This document shows, in pieces, positions 1-11,915 of a stretch of DNA of 34,508 nt. Source of the DNA: Smittium culicis (lineage: Eukaryota; Kickxellomycota; Harpellomycetes; Harpellales; Legeriomycetaceae); the NCBI GenBank assembly GCA_001970855.1, contig LSSN01001689.1:1-34508 (forward strand), read 5' to 3'. The notes beneath the pieces were generated by a model, which saw only the letters and a program-made list of their open reading frames with translations, had not been told where the DNA came from and made no database searches. Position 1 is the first letter of the stretch, and each line of letters begins with the position of its first letter. The position numbers and the translations under genes were made by a program.

Positions 1-636
1 CATTGTCTAGTTATAGCTAAGCCAATACATGATAAACGCTAATTCTAAGTAATGGTTGGGTAATTTAAAATAATTTTAGCGAATAGGTGGATGATTTTAA
101 TGAGTACGTGTATTGGATGTGTTCTTAGTTGGCCAATAGCTGCATAATATGATGGATTTGATTTGGCCAATTGTAGAGACGTAAACTATAAATTGACCAA
201 TTACTGAGGATAATAAATTTATTGTTTGGATGTTTAGAAAATTAGAGGCTATAAGAAAGTTATTGCGAATTGAAAGCAGTTTAAATTTAAATAAGTAATT
301 TGAAGGCGAGTTATTTGTGTATTACTTACGATTTGTTCTTAGATTCAGTTTACTGCTTCTCTAATAATATTTGCTTTACTTCCAAATTGTTATTTAAAAA
401 ACTTTATATTAGATTTCCAATAATCGTTCTACCACAAGTGGTTCAAATTTTATCTACAAGTAACAAAGTTCATATAAAGCTTTTATAACTCGAGAACATA
501 TTTCAACGTATTATTCGATTCACGATTAGCATATTGTATAGTATAATACTACACCATCTGGATCTAACGTTTTGCTTTTGCTCTTATATTTTCTTTACGA
601 ATTTTACTCTCGTTTTATAAACTGACATTCTTAAAT
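1..636. other. Non-coding flank upstream of RPN13
   Basis: No credible gene is visible. The one longer frame (about 300-488) begins at a TTG, has no family resemblance and is rejected. The stretch holds several CCAAT-type boxes, three of them regularly spaced at 129-201. The last 60 nt before the RPN13 ATG are pyrimidine-rich, as is common for fungal leaders. It probably contains the RPN13 promoter, but no transcription start can be fixed by eye. Confidence 0.6.
129..201. promoter_or_regulatory. Three spaced CCAAT boxes (TTGGCCAAT, TTGGCCAAT, TTGACCAAT)
   Basis: Identical TTGGCCAAT elements lie at 129-137 and 163-171, followed by TTGACCAAT at 193-201. Start-to-start spacings are 34 and 30 nt, about three helical turns. 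CCAAT is the core bound by the HAP/NF-Y complex in fungi. Binding, and assignment to RPN13 some 440 nt downstream, are inference. Confidence 0.4.
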
Positions 637-1995
637 ATGACTTCTTTATTTTCTCAAAATAATTATTCCCAACTAATAAACCAGGCCTCTTCTAACTACC
701 TCTATGAATTTAAAGCTGGAAGATGTTTAAGGGATGGTCAAACTGATTGGGTCAGACCTGATACGAGAAAAGGCACTTGTTTTATTGAGCAGGATGAAGA
801 GGATGGTATGGCCAAATTTTGCTGGAAGCCAAGGAATGCCAATGAGGCAGAGGAGGTAACTTCTTATTCACCCTTTGCTCAAATATACCCTCGTTTAAAA
901 TATAATATGGTTTTTATCTTTATATTTCTAGTCTTGGATAGTTTTTCCTGGCGATATTGTATTCTCAAAAGTTAAAGAGTCAAACGACAGAGTATTTGTA
1001 TTAAAGTTCTTCTCCTCACCTGAAAGACAATTCTTTTGGATTCAAGAAGCTGACGAAACCAAAGATTCCTCTATCGCTGAAACTGTTACCAGACTCATTA
1101 ATGGTAAAGATATGGACATAGATATGGACGATGCCGAGAATATTGCTCAATCTGAAGAGAATCCTTTTGAGGAACCCAACGCTAATGCTGATATGAAATC
1201 TGATGTTTTGACTTCTGCAATTTTTAACCATAATGAGCAATCTGCTCTTGCCCAAGAAGCCTCAACCAACTTAAAAACTACTCTTTCAACTGCCGCTGTT
1301 GGTGGCGTTCCATCTAATATGGCCTCAACATCCTCTTCAAGAGTCATCCATGACGATATAACTCCTATTAATTCCTTGAAACCAAACTTCCAGAATCTAA
1401 AAAGCATAATTGAAAACATCCGTATTCCTCAAAGTTACACCAATTCTCCCTTAAAACTGAATGATGTAATAACCCCAGGAGTTATCCTCCCATTACTTAC
1501 TGATAAAGAGCTTTGCGATGGTACTAATATTAAAGTTTTTTTTATCATAACCTTTCTATACACCTAAAAACCATAATTTAAATACTCTGATAAAATTAAT
1601 ATTAGCATTGTTCCCTTGCCTTCCCGAAGGAGTTCCCAAAACTAAAGAAGAACTAGAAAATACCATTAGAAGCCCCCAGTTTGATAATGCCATCCAGTCT
1701 CTTTCGTACGCTCTTGAATCCGGTCAAATGACTCCTCTAGCTAAATCGCTAGGTACCCTATTCTCCATCTAACTTCCAATCATATTCACTAAAAATCAAT
1801 CAATCGATATTTACAAATATATTTTTATTTTCACCATAACCCACAATATATGAATCTTACCCCCCTTTTTTTTTATTTTCTATTCTCATAGGACTTCCTG
1901 CTGAGGCTTTAACAAGCGTCGAAGGCTTTTTACTCGCAATCAAAGAAAAGGCTGACAAAGAAAATCAAAATCAAAATCAAAATCAAAATCAATAA
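637..1995 (+). CDS. RPN13: 26S proteasome ubiquitin receptor Rpn13/ADRM1
   Basis: Regulatory-particle ubiquitin receptor that docks on Rpn2 and, in species with UCH37, recruits that deubiquitinase. Exons: 637-855, 932-1520, 1606-1752, 1892-1995 (352 aa); the introns are in phases 0, 1 and 1. The N-terminal Pru domain is at about residues 20-132: YLYEFKAGR, RKGTCFIEQ, FCWKPR, then VFVLKFFSSPERQFFWIQE, the signature strand/helix of the family. An acidic, Ser/Ala-rich linker follows. The C-terminal DEUBAD (about 220-338) is clear from VITPGVILPLL, LFPCLPEGVP, SPQFDNAIQSLSYALESGQ and the GLPAEA motif created by joining exons 3 and 4. The start ATG at 637 has the Pru domain soon after it. The protein ends in an Asn-Gln repeat absent from typical orthologs. 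Exon joins are supported by uninterrupted family similarity. Confidence 0.95.
1963..1992 (+). repeat. Hexanucleotide repeat (AATCAA)x5 encoding Asn-Gln
   Basis: Five perfect AATCAA units sit at the end of the RPN13 reading frame, immediately before the TAA stop at 1993. They add five Asn-Gln pairs to the C-terminus. A perfect 6-bp unit keeps frame when it changes copy number, so length variation would be tolerated. Confidence 0.9.
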
Positions 1996-2947
1996 TTTCC
2001 TTTAATTATTTTATACTTTTTTTAAGTGTTTACTATACTTAAACTATTTCACATTACATTTGGTCGCTTTGAATACAAATATTTGACTGAAATAAACTAG
2101 GTTATAAACCAGTTTACCTATTAATATATATATGAAATTGTTTTTAAGGTTTATATTTAGTATGGTATAATTATTTTTGTAATTCCATTTTACAAAGCAT
2201 TCAATTTATTTTAAATGCAGTACTTTATTTTTTTTATTTTTTAATAGAGCATTAATAATTATATATTTACATTAAAATTTTCTTATTTGTAAGGCATATG
2301 GTTTTAAAGTAGGTTAGCGCGTAGTATTTTTATAGTTTTTAAAACGATTTCTAATTGCTGATTTTAGTTATTTCGCGATTTTTAACGCTTTCAGATGCGG
2401 TTGGCTTTTTTTTAGACTACCAAATTTATCCAACCAAACGAATGAATGATGAATTTTTTTAGAATGATAATATATAATTGGATAAATTACAAAAATTAGC
2501 CAATAATAAATAATATTTATATAGATTATCCAATTAAGACTCTTATAAAGGTACAAGGATGTCGGCCCCGGAAAGGAATAAATGTTTTTTTTTGACCTTG
2601 GATAGCATATGTCTATTGGTCAGCTTATGTATGATTAGCCAACAGACATTTAGATCAATATATTATTTCGGCCTATCATAAAATACAAAGAGAAGGCCAC
2701 AAAATTTCGTGGTATACAATAAATATTCGATTCTAAAAATTTAAGCAACAAACAAAAAGTTGAATTGCAAATACCATAGTTTACTTTTTGTTTTAGCTGT
2801 CCCTAATCGCTATAGATAAAACCTTATAAAATCAATTTCAATCGACAGTACTTCTATACTGAATCGCTAAAGTTACATAATCAAACTAGAATAAATTTCT
2901 AAACGCCCAAACAAGTTCGATTATCTTTATTATTATCTAGAAAATTA
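1996..2947. other. Intergenic region RPN13-PRP16
   Basis: AT-rich spacer between two plus-strand genes. An AATAAA lies about 95 nt after the RPN13 stop (near 2090) and may serve 3'-end formation. An AGCCAAT box lies at 2498-2504 and an imperfect inverted repeat with CCAA/TTGG cores at 2610-2648. The PRP16 promoter is probably in the right half. No gene is recognised on either strand. Confidence 0.6.
2610..2648. repeat. Imperfect inverted repeat with TTGG/CCAA arms
   Basis: The left arm TGTCTATTGGT (2610-2620) and right arm GCCAACAGACA (2638-2648) match at 9 of 11 positions as reverse complements, with a 17-nt spacer. It could be a paired regulatory site or chance in AT-rich DNA. Confidence 0.35.
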
Positions 2948-5900
2948 ATGGAAAGAATACATCAAGAAATTTCAAGAAAACTCAATGATGCCGTTAAAAG
3001 TCAAGTGCTTGCAGATAAAATAATTCAATTCGCTCAGGATGATTCCTCATTCACAACTTTCAAACTGCGCTGCAGCGCTTTTGCCAGGCTTGATGAATCT
3101 TTCATGCATGAAATCTACGAAAAAATTCAATCAAATTCTTCGAAAGCAAATCAAATAGACTCAAAAACATCTTTAAAAGATGAAAACCATACCCACAGAA
3201 CTAACAATCAACACAGCGAGCAGCAAGGTGGTCTAATAATTATGAAAAAAAAGAATAATGATCAAACCCCAACACGTGAGAAAAAAGCATCTCTTCTCGG
3301 TCTAGACAAATTAGCTGAATATAAAAAATCAAACGACTCCAACACACTCTCTTTTGCCGGTGTTTCTGATTACTCAATCCCAGAACCTATAACTAAAAAA
3401 ACTCAAGCAGAAAATTCTGGTCCAATCGAATTTAAAAAACCTCATTTAAACCTATCTAAAATCAAAAGACGTATCGAAACTCCTTCCGTTGGTACTGGTT
3501 TGACTTCAGCTGCCGCTGGCAGGCTTGACGAACGTAAGAGAGCTAGTAGAGTATCAGATAAAATTTCAAGTTCGATCGTCATTTCCAGTTCAAGCACCCA
3601 TTCTAAGCGCAAGAACGAAAATGATACCGCAGATAGCTCTAGATCCGATCGATATAGAGAAAATAACAGATCAGGCAGAGATAGTTATAAAAGTGACAGG
3701 TACGAGAACAACAGACATAAAAATAGAAAACACCGAGATAACAGTACTACTGAAATAAGATCTGATTATGATGACAGTCATTCGCGTAATAGTAGAAATT
3801 ATAGACAAAATACGCGTGATTCAAGAGCTGATTCAACGCCCTATTCTAGGGAAAAAACTGATAGCAGCAGATTTCTCACTAAAGACTCACAAAAAACTAT
3901 CGCTTCTGGAGGTAAATATAAATTTTTTATAAAGTTCATTCATTATGATAGTTTATTTTAGTTTCGTGATTTTTTTATTTCTAAGTATTTATTCTAAATT
4001 GTCTATATCTTTAATACCTTCGCAAAACCGCCACAATATTATCCTTCAAATTTTATTCTTTTTTATTTGATTATATAGATAATAAGTACCAAGATTCTAG
4101 TAAAAAACGATCTGAATGGGATTATCCGACGCCAAAAGTTAGCTCTAGTCGTTATCGTGATACAATACCTGAATACCCGAGACAATCTACTAGAAATGAA
4201 AGGCCAAGTACACGAGTAAACACTAATTACCGCTCTTCAGATAACAATTTGTCGGAAATCAATCCTCAAGATGAAAAGAGTTGGAAGGAAGAACAGCTCA
4301 GACTTGACCGCGAGTGGTATAATATCGATGAGACTGGTGCACAAGACGATATTCACAACTCTTTTGCAGATTACATAACATATGACAACGATCGCGAAAA
4401 GAAATTATTGCATACAAACTCAGACAATTCGTCTGAACCTAAAGACTCTCTATCTGCACGCCAAAAACAATATAACCAAGATACGCAAATGTGGGAAAGA
4501 AATAGGCTCTTGCAATCTGGTATTGCCATGAACCGTTTGGAATCTAATGATGATAACGAAATGTCAGAAGATCGTGTTCACCTACTCGTCCATGACATCA
4601 AACCCCCCTTCTTAGATGGTAGAATGGTTTACTCTACCCAAATTGGCACTGTCGCTACTGTTCGTGATCCTACCAGCGATCTTGCAATCTTTTCAAGAAA
4701 AGGTAGTAGACTCGTTATTGATAAGCGATCTCAGCGAGAACGCGAAAAAGCTACTGCTGCTGCCGCAAATCTTGCAGGAACTGTTTTAGGAAACGTTTTA
4801 GGTGTCAAAGATGCAGAAGTAGAAAAGGAAGAAAATAACTTGGATGCGCTTGAAAACCCACAATCTCAGTCCAATAACGATAAAAATGGCGATAATAATG
4901 ATGATGATTCCTCTAAAAACTCTTACTCAAACTCTTCGTTCAAAAATAAAAGTAAAACTTCAGAGTTCTCTTCAAATAAAAAATCTACTGGGTCAAGTAA
5001 CTTTTCGCTCACTAAATCTCTAAAAGAGCAGCGTGAGTTCTTACCCGCTTTTGCCTGCAGAGATGAGCTCATGCGCATAATACGAGACAATCAAGTTGTG
5101 ATTGTCGTCGGTGAAACAGGATCAGGAAAGACTACTCAGCTAGCACAATACATGTTTGAAAATGGATTTGCCAAATACGGACTGATTGGATGTACACAGC
5201 CTAGACGTGTTGCCGCTATGTCCGTCGCGAAGCGTGTTAGCGAAGAAATGAACGTCACTCTTGGTGAAGAAGTTGGTTACGCCATTCGTTTTGAAGACTG
5301 TACTTCCTCCAAAACAAAAATCAAATACATGACTGATGGTGTCCTGCTGCGCGAATCTCTAAACGAACGCGATTTAGACAAATACTCGGCAATAATCATG
5401 GACGAAGCTCACGAGCGTGCGCTAAATACTGACGTTCTCCTTGGTCTCCTTAAACAAGTCGTCTCGCGCAGGAATGACTTGAAGCTTATTGTCACTTCTG
5501 CAACTATGAACGCCGAAAGATTTTCCAATTTCTTTGCAAATGCACCTATATATACCATTCCTGGTAGAACTTTTCCAGTTGAAGTTCTTTTCAGCAAAAC
5601 TCCTTGTGAAGACTATGTCGAATCTGCTGTAAAACAGATCATTGCTATCCACCTATCGCAGCCTCCTGGCGATATTCTAGTATTCATGACTGGTCAAGAG
5701 GATATTGAAATTTGTTGTCAAGTTGTAACAGGTTACTATTTTACTTTTATACATGTATATAATCATCTAGCCATTCTTTATCGCCTTTTATACTTTTTAC
5801 GGCATTTATTTAAATCCAATTGCACTTTTTATCTATATAGAGAGACTTAAGGAAGTTGAAGGATCGCCGAAGCTTTCAGTTTTGCCAATATATTCCCAGC

Positions 5901-7542
5901 TTCCCGCTGATTTACAATCGAAAATCTTTGATACTGCCGAAGCAGGTGTACGAAAAGTTGTTGTCGCAACTAACATCGCTGAAACATCGCTAACGGGTAA
6001 TGATCAATTATATTTGGTTTTTATAACTTTTTTTTTTTTTGAAAATATTTTTCTTTATTCATTATATACTTATTCACTAACATATTACTATACTTATTCT
6101 CGTTACTTTACTTATTTGTATCTGATTTTTCTTATTTATTTTATTTTATTTTATTAGTTGATGGTGTTAGATATGTAGTTGACTCTGGATACTACAAACT
6201 CAAAGTTTACAACCAAAGAATTGGTATGGATACTCTTCAAGTTACACCGATTAGTCAAGCAAATGCTAATCAAAGATCGGGAAGAGCTGGGAGAACAGGT
6301 CCTGGGGTTGCTTACAGACTGTACACTGAATCAGCTTTTAAAAATGAAATGTTTATTAGCCCCATCCCTGAGATTCAGAGAACTAACCTATCTAACGTTG
6401 TTCTTCTTCTCAAATCCTTAGGGATAAAAAACTTACTCGAATTTGATTTCATGGATGCACCTCCACAAGATAACATCTTAAATTCTATGTACCAGCTTTG
6501 GATTCTAGGAGCTCTTGACAATATGGGCCAAATAACTGAACTAGGGCTGAGGATGGTTGAGTTACCACTAGACCCATCTCTTGCAAAATTGATGGTTTCT
6601 GCTGTGGATTTGGGTTGCGTCGCAGAAGCAGCAACGATAGTTTCAATGTTGTCTGTGCCATCAGTATTCTACCGCCCAAAGGAACGAGTAGAGGAGTCAG
6701 ACGCCATGCGAGAGAAATTCTTTGTCCCTGAATCAGACCACCTAACCCTTCTCAACGTTTATTCGCTTTGGAAATCTAATGGAAGCCGTGACTACTGGTG
6801 TGCAAAACACTTTATCCAGTCTAAATCGATGCGCAAAGCTCACGAAGTACGGTCGCAGCTTATCGAAATCATGACTAACAAATTGAAGATCAAGTATACT
6901 TCCAGCGGCAAAGATTGGGATATTGTCAGAAAATGTATTTGTAACGCATATTTCCACCACTCTGCGATTGTTAGATCGCTTGGTACTTATAGAAACTTGC
7001 GAACTGGTATGCCATGTCACTTGCACCCAACAAGCGCTTTGTATGGAATGGGATGTAAGTTTTTAATTTAAGCTTTAATATTAAATATATTATACATTTA
7101 CTTGAGATAAAATATTTTCATTTGCTTCTTGAATGCAATGTGAATACACATATTCTAAAAATAGAATATACCCAAATCCTATACTAGATTACCTATTTTA
7201 TTTTTACAAATAGATACTCCCGATTATATTGTATACCACGAACTTATATATACTAGTAAAGAGTATATGCAATGCGTTACCGCTGTCGATCCACACTGGT
7301 TATCTGAAATGGGTCCCATGTTTTTCAGTATCAAACAGACAGGCTACTCACGACTAGATATGCTCAAAGACAACTCAATAATTCAGAAAAATTTGGAGAT
7401 TGAGCACCGTATAATGACAAAACAAGACTTGATGGAAAAGAATGCCAACTCGTCACTAAATAGGCGGATGAGTAAAACAGGATCGGTTGGAAGTAAAAGG
7501 CGAAATGAGATAGTTACACCCGGACTGAAAAGACGAAACTAA
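2948..7542 (+). CDS. PRP16: Pre-mRNA-splicing DEAH-box ATPase Prp16/DHX38
   Basis: ATP-dependent RNA helicase that remodels the spliceosome after the first transesterification step. Exons: 2948-3911, 4079-5731, 5841-5996, 6158-7054, 7214-7542 (1332 aa); all four introns are phase 1. The N-terminal ~620 residues are low-complexity with an Arg/Asp/Ser-rich tract (about 230-310); SEWDYPTP matches the SEWEWDTP element of DHX38. The helicase core has Walker A GETGSGKT (666-673), [16 protein letters not shown] (763-766), SAT (795-797), [16 protein letters not shown] joined across intron 3 to VDG, and QRSGRAGR (963-970). The helicase-associated/OB region contains [40 protein letters not shown] (spanning intron 4) and [17 protein letters not shown]. 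That last stretch is Prp16-type rather than Prp2, Prp22 or Prp43. An AATAAA overlaps the stop. The next gene is convergent. Confidence 0.96.
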
Positions 7543-8054
7543 TAAAAAACTGTTTATGAAACTTTTGAAGCAGAGGAGATCAAAATCTTGGCTGCTTTAA
7601 AGGTATGCTAATGATGTATAAATTCGGGAAATAAGTGTTCCCTTTTTATCTGAATAGGCTCAATCTTTTATCAGAGTAATAAAAATAGATATAATAATAA
7701 TTTTTATAGAGATGTTATTTCTAATTGTGTTGAAAACAATTTATTTGTAAATCGTAGTTTAACCAAAATTTATTAATTTATTTGGTATTAAATGCAAATG
7801 CCTTGAATAAAAGTTTTTTAAGAAATTATAAATATACGAGACAATATTAAGTAGATATCTTCCAAGCAAGTTATTTTGTGGTAAGTGGGTTTTAATAAAT
7901 ATTATACTGTGTAGTTCTTGCAAATAAAAAAGGAGCTAGGTAAAAAAAAAAGAGAATATTAGGAAGTGTAATTATTTAAAAGAGTGGAGAGGCCGGGAAA
8001 AAGTTCACTAAAATGAAAGAAGAAAAGAGTAAAGATGGGGAGTCTAAAGCACCA
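7543..8054. other. Convergent intergenic region PRP16/RMT2
   Basis: A 512-nt tail-to-tail spacer. It should hold the 3' ends of both transcripts; AATAAA overlaps the PRP16 stop, and A-rich tracts follow. The right 120 nt are purine-rich on the plus strand. No gene is seen. Confidence 0.6.
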
Positions 8055-9209
8055 TTATGACTGGTTTTTGAGAGTGCAGATAGGGAGATTGTATTGTTGG
8101 AGCATCCAGTAAGGTCTATTTATACCTTTCCAAGCTTCCTCGCTAATAGAATCGTCGTCAACAACGACAGGGACGAATTTTGTATCGACACCAAGCAGAT
8201 TCAAGTCGTAGTTAACGACTTTGCAGTAAACGTCGTGGAAGAGCAAGTTGTGGCCGCCAAGACCGTTGAAGAAAGAGTAAATACCAGTTGGTTCGAGAAG
8301 GATTTTATCTTTGGTTCCAAAAATCGAGGTGTGGAACTGGTGAAGATCTTGGTAGAATTCACCAAAAGTGTCAAAGAAAATGGCGTCGAATTTCCCAATT
8401 TTCTGGAGTTCAGATAACTTATCTTGCCATCGTCCAAATAAGATAATGACATTTGGTTTTTTGTCCCACCCTTGGCTTATCATGAAGTTGTACACATCTT
8501 TGTGTGCTTCGACTATGACATGTAGCTTTGGGTTAAAAGTCTGCAAAATTGAATCAATTATTCCCATTCCAAAACCCACGTTTAAAACTTTTAGTTTAGG
8601 CTCTGATGTAGATGTAGGCAACTCGTCATTTCTTTTGCACATTGCTAGCGCGTGTTGGTACATTATTGGCTCCTCCCATTCCATCATAACGCCGTTATTT
8701 TGAGCATCGAGTAATCTATCACCAATATAAGTTATTGGAGCATTCAAATAGTCAATGTTTGATATATTGTCCTTATCAATGCTAGCTTCTTTTCCTAAAT
8801 CTTGGGGTACTTCGTTGTTTTCTTTAATACTCTTGAATTCGTCGGTGCTCGTATCGACAGTTGTTATTGGGACATTAGATTTTCCAAGCTTTTTTAAAAC
8901 CAATTCAGTTTTATAGCCAAAATCTACGAGATAATCATATGCCTTCTTGGAATTAGCTGTTTGCAAAGCATAGTCGCCAGCCGAATATTTACCATCATCA
9001 ATAGAGTTCCAGGGAATTCCCGCATTTAGAACGCATTCGATAGTTTTGACGTCTCCACTTGCTGCAGCGAAGTGTAGAGGTGTACGACCAGTTTCATCAG
9101 AACAGAAAACAGTAGCACCGGAATCGAGTAGCTTTTGAACCAATTCAGAATTGCCGTCGTAGCAGGAATTCAAAAGCTTAGAATTTAACTCTAATTGACT
9201 AGATTCCAT
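8055..9209 (-). CDS. RMT2: Protein arginine N-methyltransferase 2 (RMT2), ankyrin-containing
   Basis: SAM-dependent enzyme of the Rmt2 type, which in yeast methylates the delta nitrogen of an arginine in ribosomal protein L12. Intact single-exon frame of 384 aa, ATG at 9209, TAA at 8055. The N-terminus carries ankyrin repeats (about 10-100, with the core TPLHFAAASGDV). The methyltransferase domain starts near 155: YIGDRLLDAQNNGVMMEWE, motif I VLNVGFGMGIID (208-219), acidic EAH (234-236), GRWQD (259-263), FDAIFFDTFGE (274-284) and FFNGLGG (313-319). The combination of ankyrin repeats plus this GAMT-like fold is diagnostic of RMT2; plain guanidinoacetate methyltransferase lacks the repeats. It is head-to-head with IWR1 and has no introns, unlike its flanking neighbours. 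Confidence 0.93.
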   Translation of the reverse strand: MESSQLELNSKLLNSCYDGNSELVQKLLDSGATVFCSDETGRTPLHFAAASGDVKTIECVLNAGIPWNSIDDGKYSAGDYALQTANSKKAYDYLVDFGYKTELVLKKLGKSNVPITTVDTSTDEFKSIKENNEVPQDLGKEASIDKDNISNIDYLNAPITYIGDRLLDAQNNGVMMEWEEPIMYQHALAMCKRNDELPTSTSEPKLKVLNVGFGMGIIDSILQTFNPKLHVIVEAHKDVYNFMISQGWDKKPNVIILFGRWQDKLSELQKIGKFDAIFFDTFGEFYQDLHQFHTSIFGTKDKILLEPTGIYSFFNGLGGHNLLFHDVYCKVVNYDLNLLGVDTKFVPVVVDDDSISEEAWKGINRPYWMLQQYNLPICTLKNQS

Positions 9210-9941
9210 GTTATTTCAGGTATTAAAATTTTGATATTATTAAGTTTTTGCAACGGATTTGTATACTAGTAATGTATTATAAGCTCATTGACTATGTGGA
9301 ATATAAGAAGGATAATACACTCTAAATATGTGACTATATTTAATGTTGAGAAAAAAAAGTATACTTTCATAAAATTTATACTACTAAATTATTAATAATG
9401 AAAAAATTTAATGATCCAAGCTATCTATTGGTAGAACAATAACTTTCTAGTGCAATAAACCGAATATAATTTATTGTTTTAGCCAATTATACAATGCTAA
9501 CTTGAATTTAGATAATTAAACGGTGATAAAAATAAAAATAAGATAATGAATCCAATTAATGAATTCCTATAAAAACTATTCGTAGGAAACGTGCAAATCA
9601 ATTAATATAAAAAAGTAAATATAAAGTTAATAAAGGCTATTGGCTACCGGTATTATAGCGAATAATTATTATTGATAAAAGCAAGCTTAGACTTTGTTTT
9701 TTTATTTTTTATTATTAATCACGGAATTTTTGCATAGACTTTATTAGCAGACCAATTGCTAAAATCAGGCATAGAAAAATCCCAAAAAGCGAATCATAAT
9801 GTTATTCACAATCTATATAAACCATAATTTATATCATAAATGATACATCTAATATAAATCAGCTTTTTTGACTAAAATTTAAAAATCTTAAATAGCATAT
9901 TTTAGGTATAATAACAGCGAATCTATAAAAGCTAATTCGAA
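9210..9941. promoter_or_regulatory. Divergent intergenic region between RMT2 and IWR1
   Basis: The two start codons face away from each other with 732 nt between them, so this spacer must hold both promoters. It contains AGCCAAT at 9481-9487 and ATTGGCT at 9639-9645 (same heptamer, opposite strands). The IWR1 ATG is preceded by a TATAAAA-like string at about 9924-9930. No ORF of note. Confidence 0.5.
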
Positions 9942-11915
9942 ATGAGTTCCGACTTGAAAAAGCTGCTGATATTAAGAGTGAAAAGGAAGAGGAATGAAGA
10001 CCCTTTAGATGGATTTGGTAAAAATAATTTAATAAGGATTTGATAAGCATATAATAATGTTAGCCTTTCTACTCTCTATTTAATATTAGTTAACTAGAAT
10101 ACTATTTGCTTATCTTTTGATCATATTAATGTGCAGTTATACCCGAAACACTCGAAAAGAAGAAAAAAGAAGATTGTAAGCTTAATTAGTGAGCATACTC
10201 AAAAAAATTTTGAGAACCTAGATATTTCACTATTTATTCAAAGGAAGTAAAAAAATTCCTAAACTGCTATACTCATATATATTTTTTACATTTGATTTAG
10301 CAAATCTACCGGAATGTTTTAAAATTTTTGAAACCGTTTCTGCTTCGGAATACGACAAAGGAATTCGCGCGAACGTTAAAGTAAATAATAAAAAAACAAG
10401 CAAAAATATACTGTCCAACTATATAAAATATATCGAATCAGTATTTTTTAATTCTAATAAAAATTAATTGGTAATAAATAATACTTTAAATTGTTTTTAT
10501 TGTTATTTATGCTATTTTATCATAGAATTTACTCGTAAATAAAGACATTGATGTATTCAATTACAACAAAGAAAATATAAAAAATCAAAACGAAATGTTC
10601 TTATTTGAAAACAATTATGACATATACGACGCACATATGTCAGATATTGCTCCAAAAATTCAGTAAGTAATTCTACCAACTTTTTCTTTTTTAAAAATAA
10701 ATACTAAAATTATTTATCTAATAAGTATAAAATAATATAAAAATACATAAAATTTTTATTGATCAAACAACTATCTCTCTATGAAAGCCGATTTATTGAT
10801 TTATCGTCTTTTCTTATTAATTTTTGATAACTTGGAGTTGTTATACTTTTATTTTAGAAGCAATATGTCTGAACCAAACTACACTGGCCATTTTACAGCT
10901 AAAAAACCAGAATCTTTTAACCAAATATCTTCCTTAATTAAGCCATTACGATCTACTGTTATAAGTAAGCATTTTTAGCTTAATTCTTATAATCATATAT
11001 GCTATGCTGGTGGATTTTGTTCACACAAATCAATTAATTATATTTTAAAAGATTTTTTTTAAGGATTGACTATCCATAATATTATTTCTAACTATATTAT
11101 ATATTATATATTATGTATTTAGCTTTTAATTTTTCTATAATTTTAATTTTTATTTTAAATTTCTAAACAATTAACATTATAAAAACATCATTAGCAAATG
11201 TAAAAACCGATGCTTCAATTAATCATAATGAAATAAAAGACTCGGATGACGACGAAGGCGAAGATTATGTTTATGACCTTTATTATGGCGCTAAACAGCC
11301 TATAGCTTCTCAGGAAGATATATTTGATAACAATGCCAAAGTTGCAACACTGTACTTATTTAATAACTTTTTATAACAAAATATTTCAAATCGGATTTTT
11401 TTAAACGTTAGAATATTATACTTGTATTTAATTATGTTATATTTATTTGCAAATTTGAAATCTAGGTTTTGGGACACTAATAATAATATTTTTGCAAACG
11501 ATGCTGACGATGATAGTGACGAATATCAATCAGACGACTCTAATGGTAATATTAAAAAGCTAAAAAAAAAAAAACAAAAATACGAGCTTAACATTGACTC
11601 TTTTTTAGACGCTATTACATTTACTATATTATAGTAAATTGAAATTTTTATTTTTATCTTTTAATATAGCCGAAAACTATTTTGCTAACGATTACCCAGA
11701 CGAATACAGCGGCAGTAATTTAATTTATTTTTTTATTCTTTTTTTTTTCCTACTAAATTATTATGATTGGTTAGCTTGTTTTAAATTGAAATTTACTTAT
11801 CCAATATTTGACTTTGCATTTTTTTTATATGTTTTTAGGCGATTTCAACTCTGACTCAAGTGACTATGGAGGTGGTTCAAGCTCAGAAAACGATACTAGT
11901 GCTTGGGATTATTAA
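9942..11915 (+). CDS. IWR1: RNA polymerase II nuclear localization protein Iwr1
   Basis: Adaptor that binds assembled Pol II and directs its import to the nucleus (yeast Iwr1, human SLC7A6OS). Nine small exons: 9942-10017, 10137-10175, 10301-10440, 10526-10662, 10858-10964, 11195-11351, 11466-11545, 11670-11714, 11839-11915 (285 aa). The N-terminus reads LRVKRKRNEDPLDG, matching the basic LRIKRKR-DPLDAL start of the family. The core motif DYVYDLYYG is in exon 6. The acidic tail joins across introns as DDSN-AENYFANDYPDEYSG-SDFNSDSSDYGGG, the family's ENNWRNDYPDE-like signature. Intron 4 and 5 boundaries (195 and 230 nt) and the phase-0 join after exon 3 are the least certain. The product ends in an acidic Ser/Asp tail and Trp-Asp-Tyr. 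Confidence 0.9.

Noticed and set aside
300..488. 62-codon frame left of RPN13
   Set aside because: Starts at TTG, low-complexity hydrophobic, no match to a known family.
8094..8417. Plus-strand ORFs over RMT2 (also 8368-8703)
   Set aside because: Antisense shadows of a clearly conserved protein, without family features.
11546..11636. Read-through of IWR1 exon 7 into a Lys-rich extension
   Set aside because: It is intron 7: GTAATA donor and TATAG acceptor restore the conserved acidic motif in phase.
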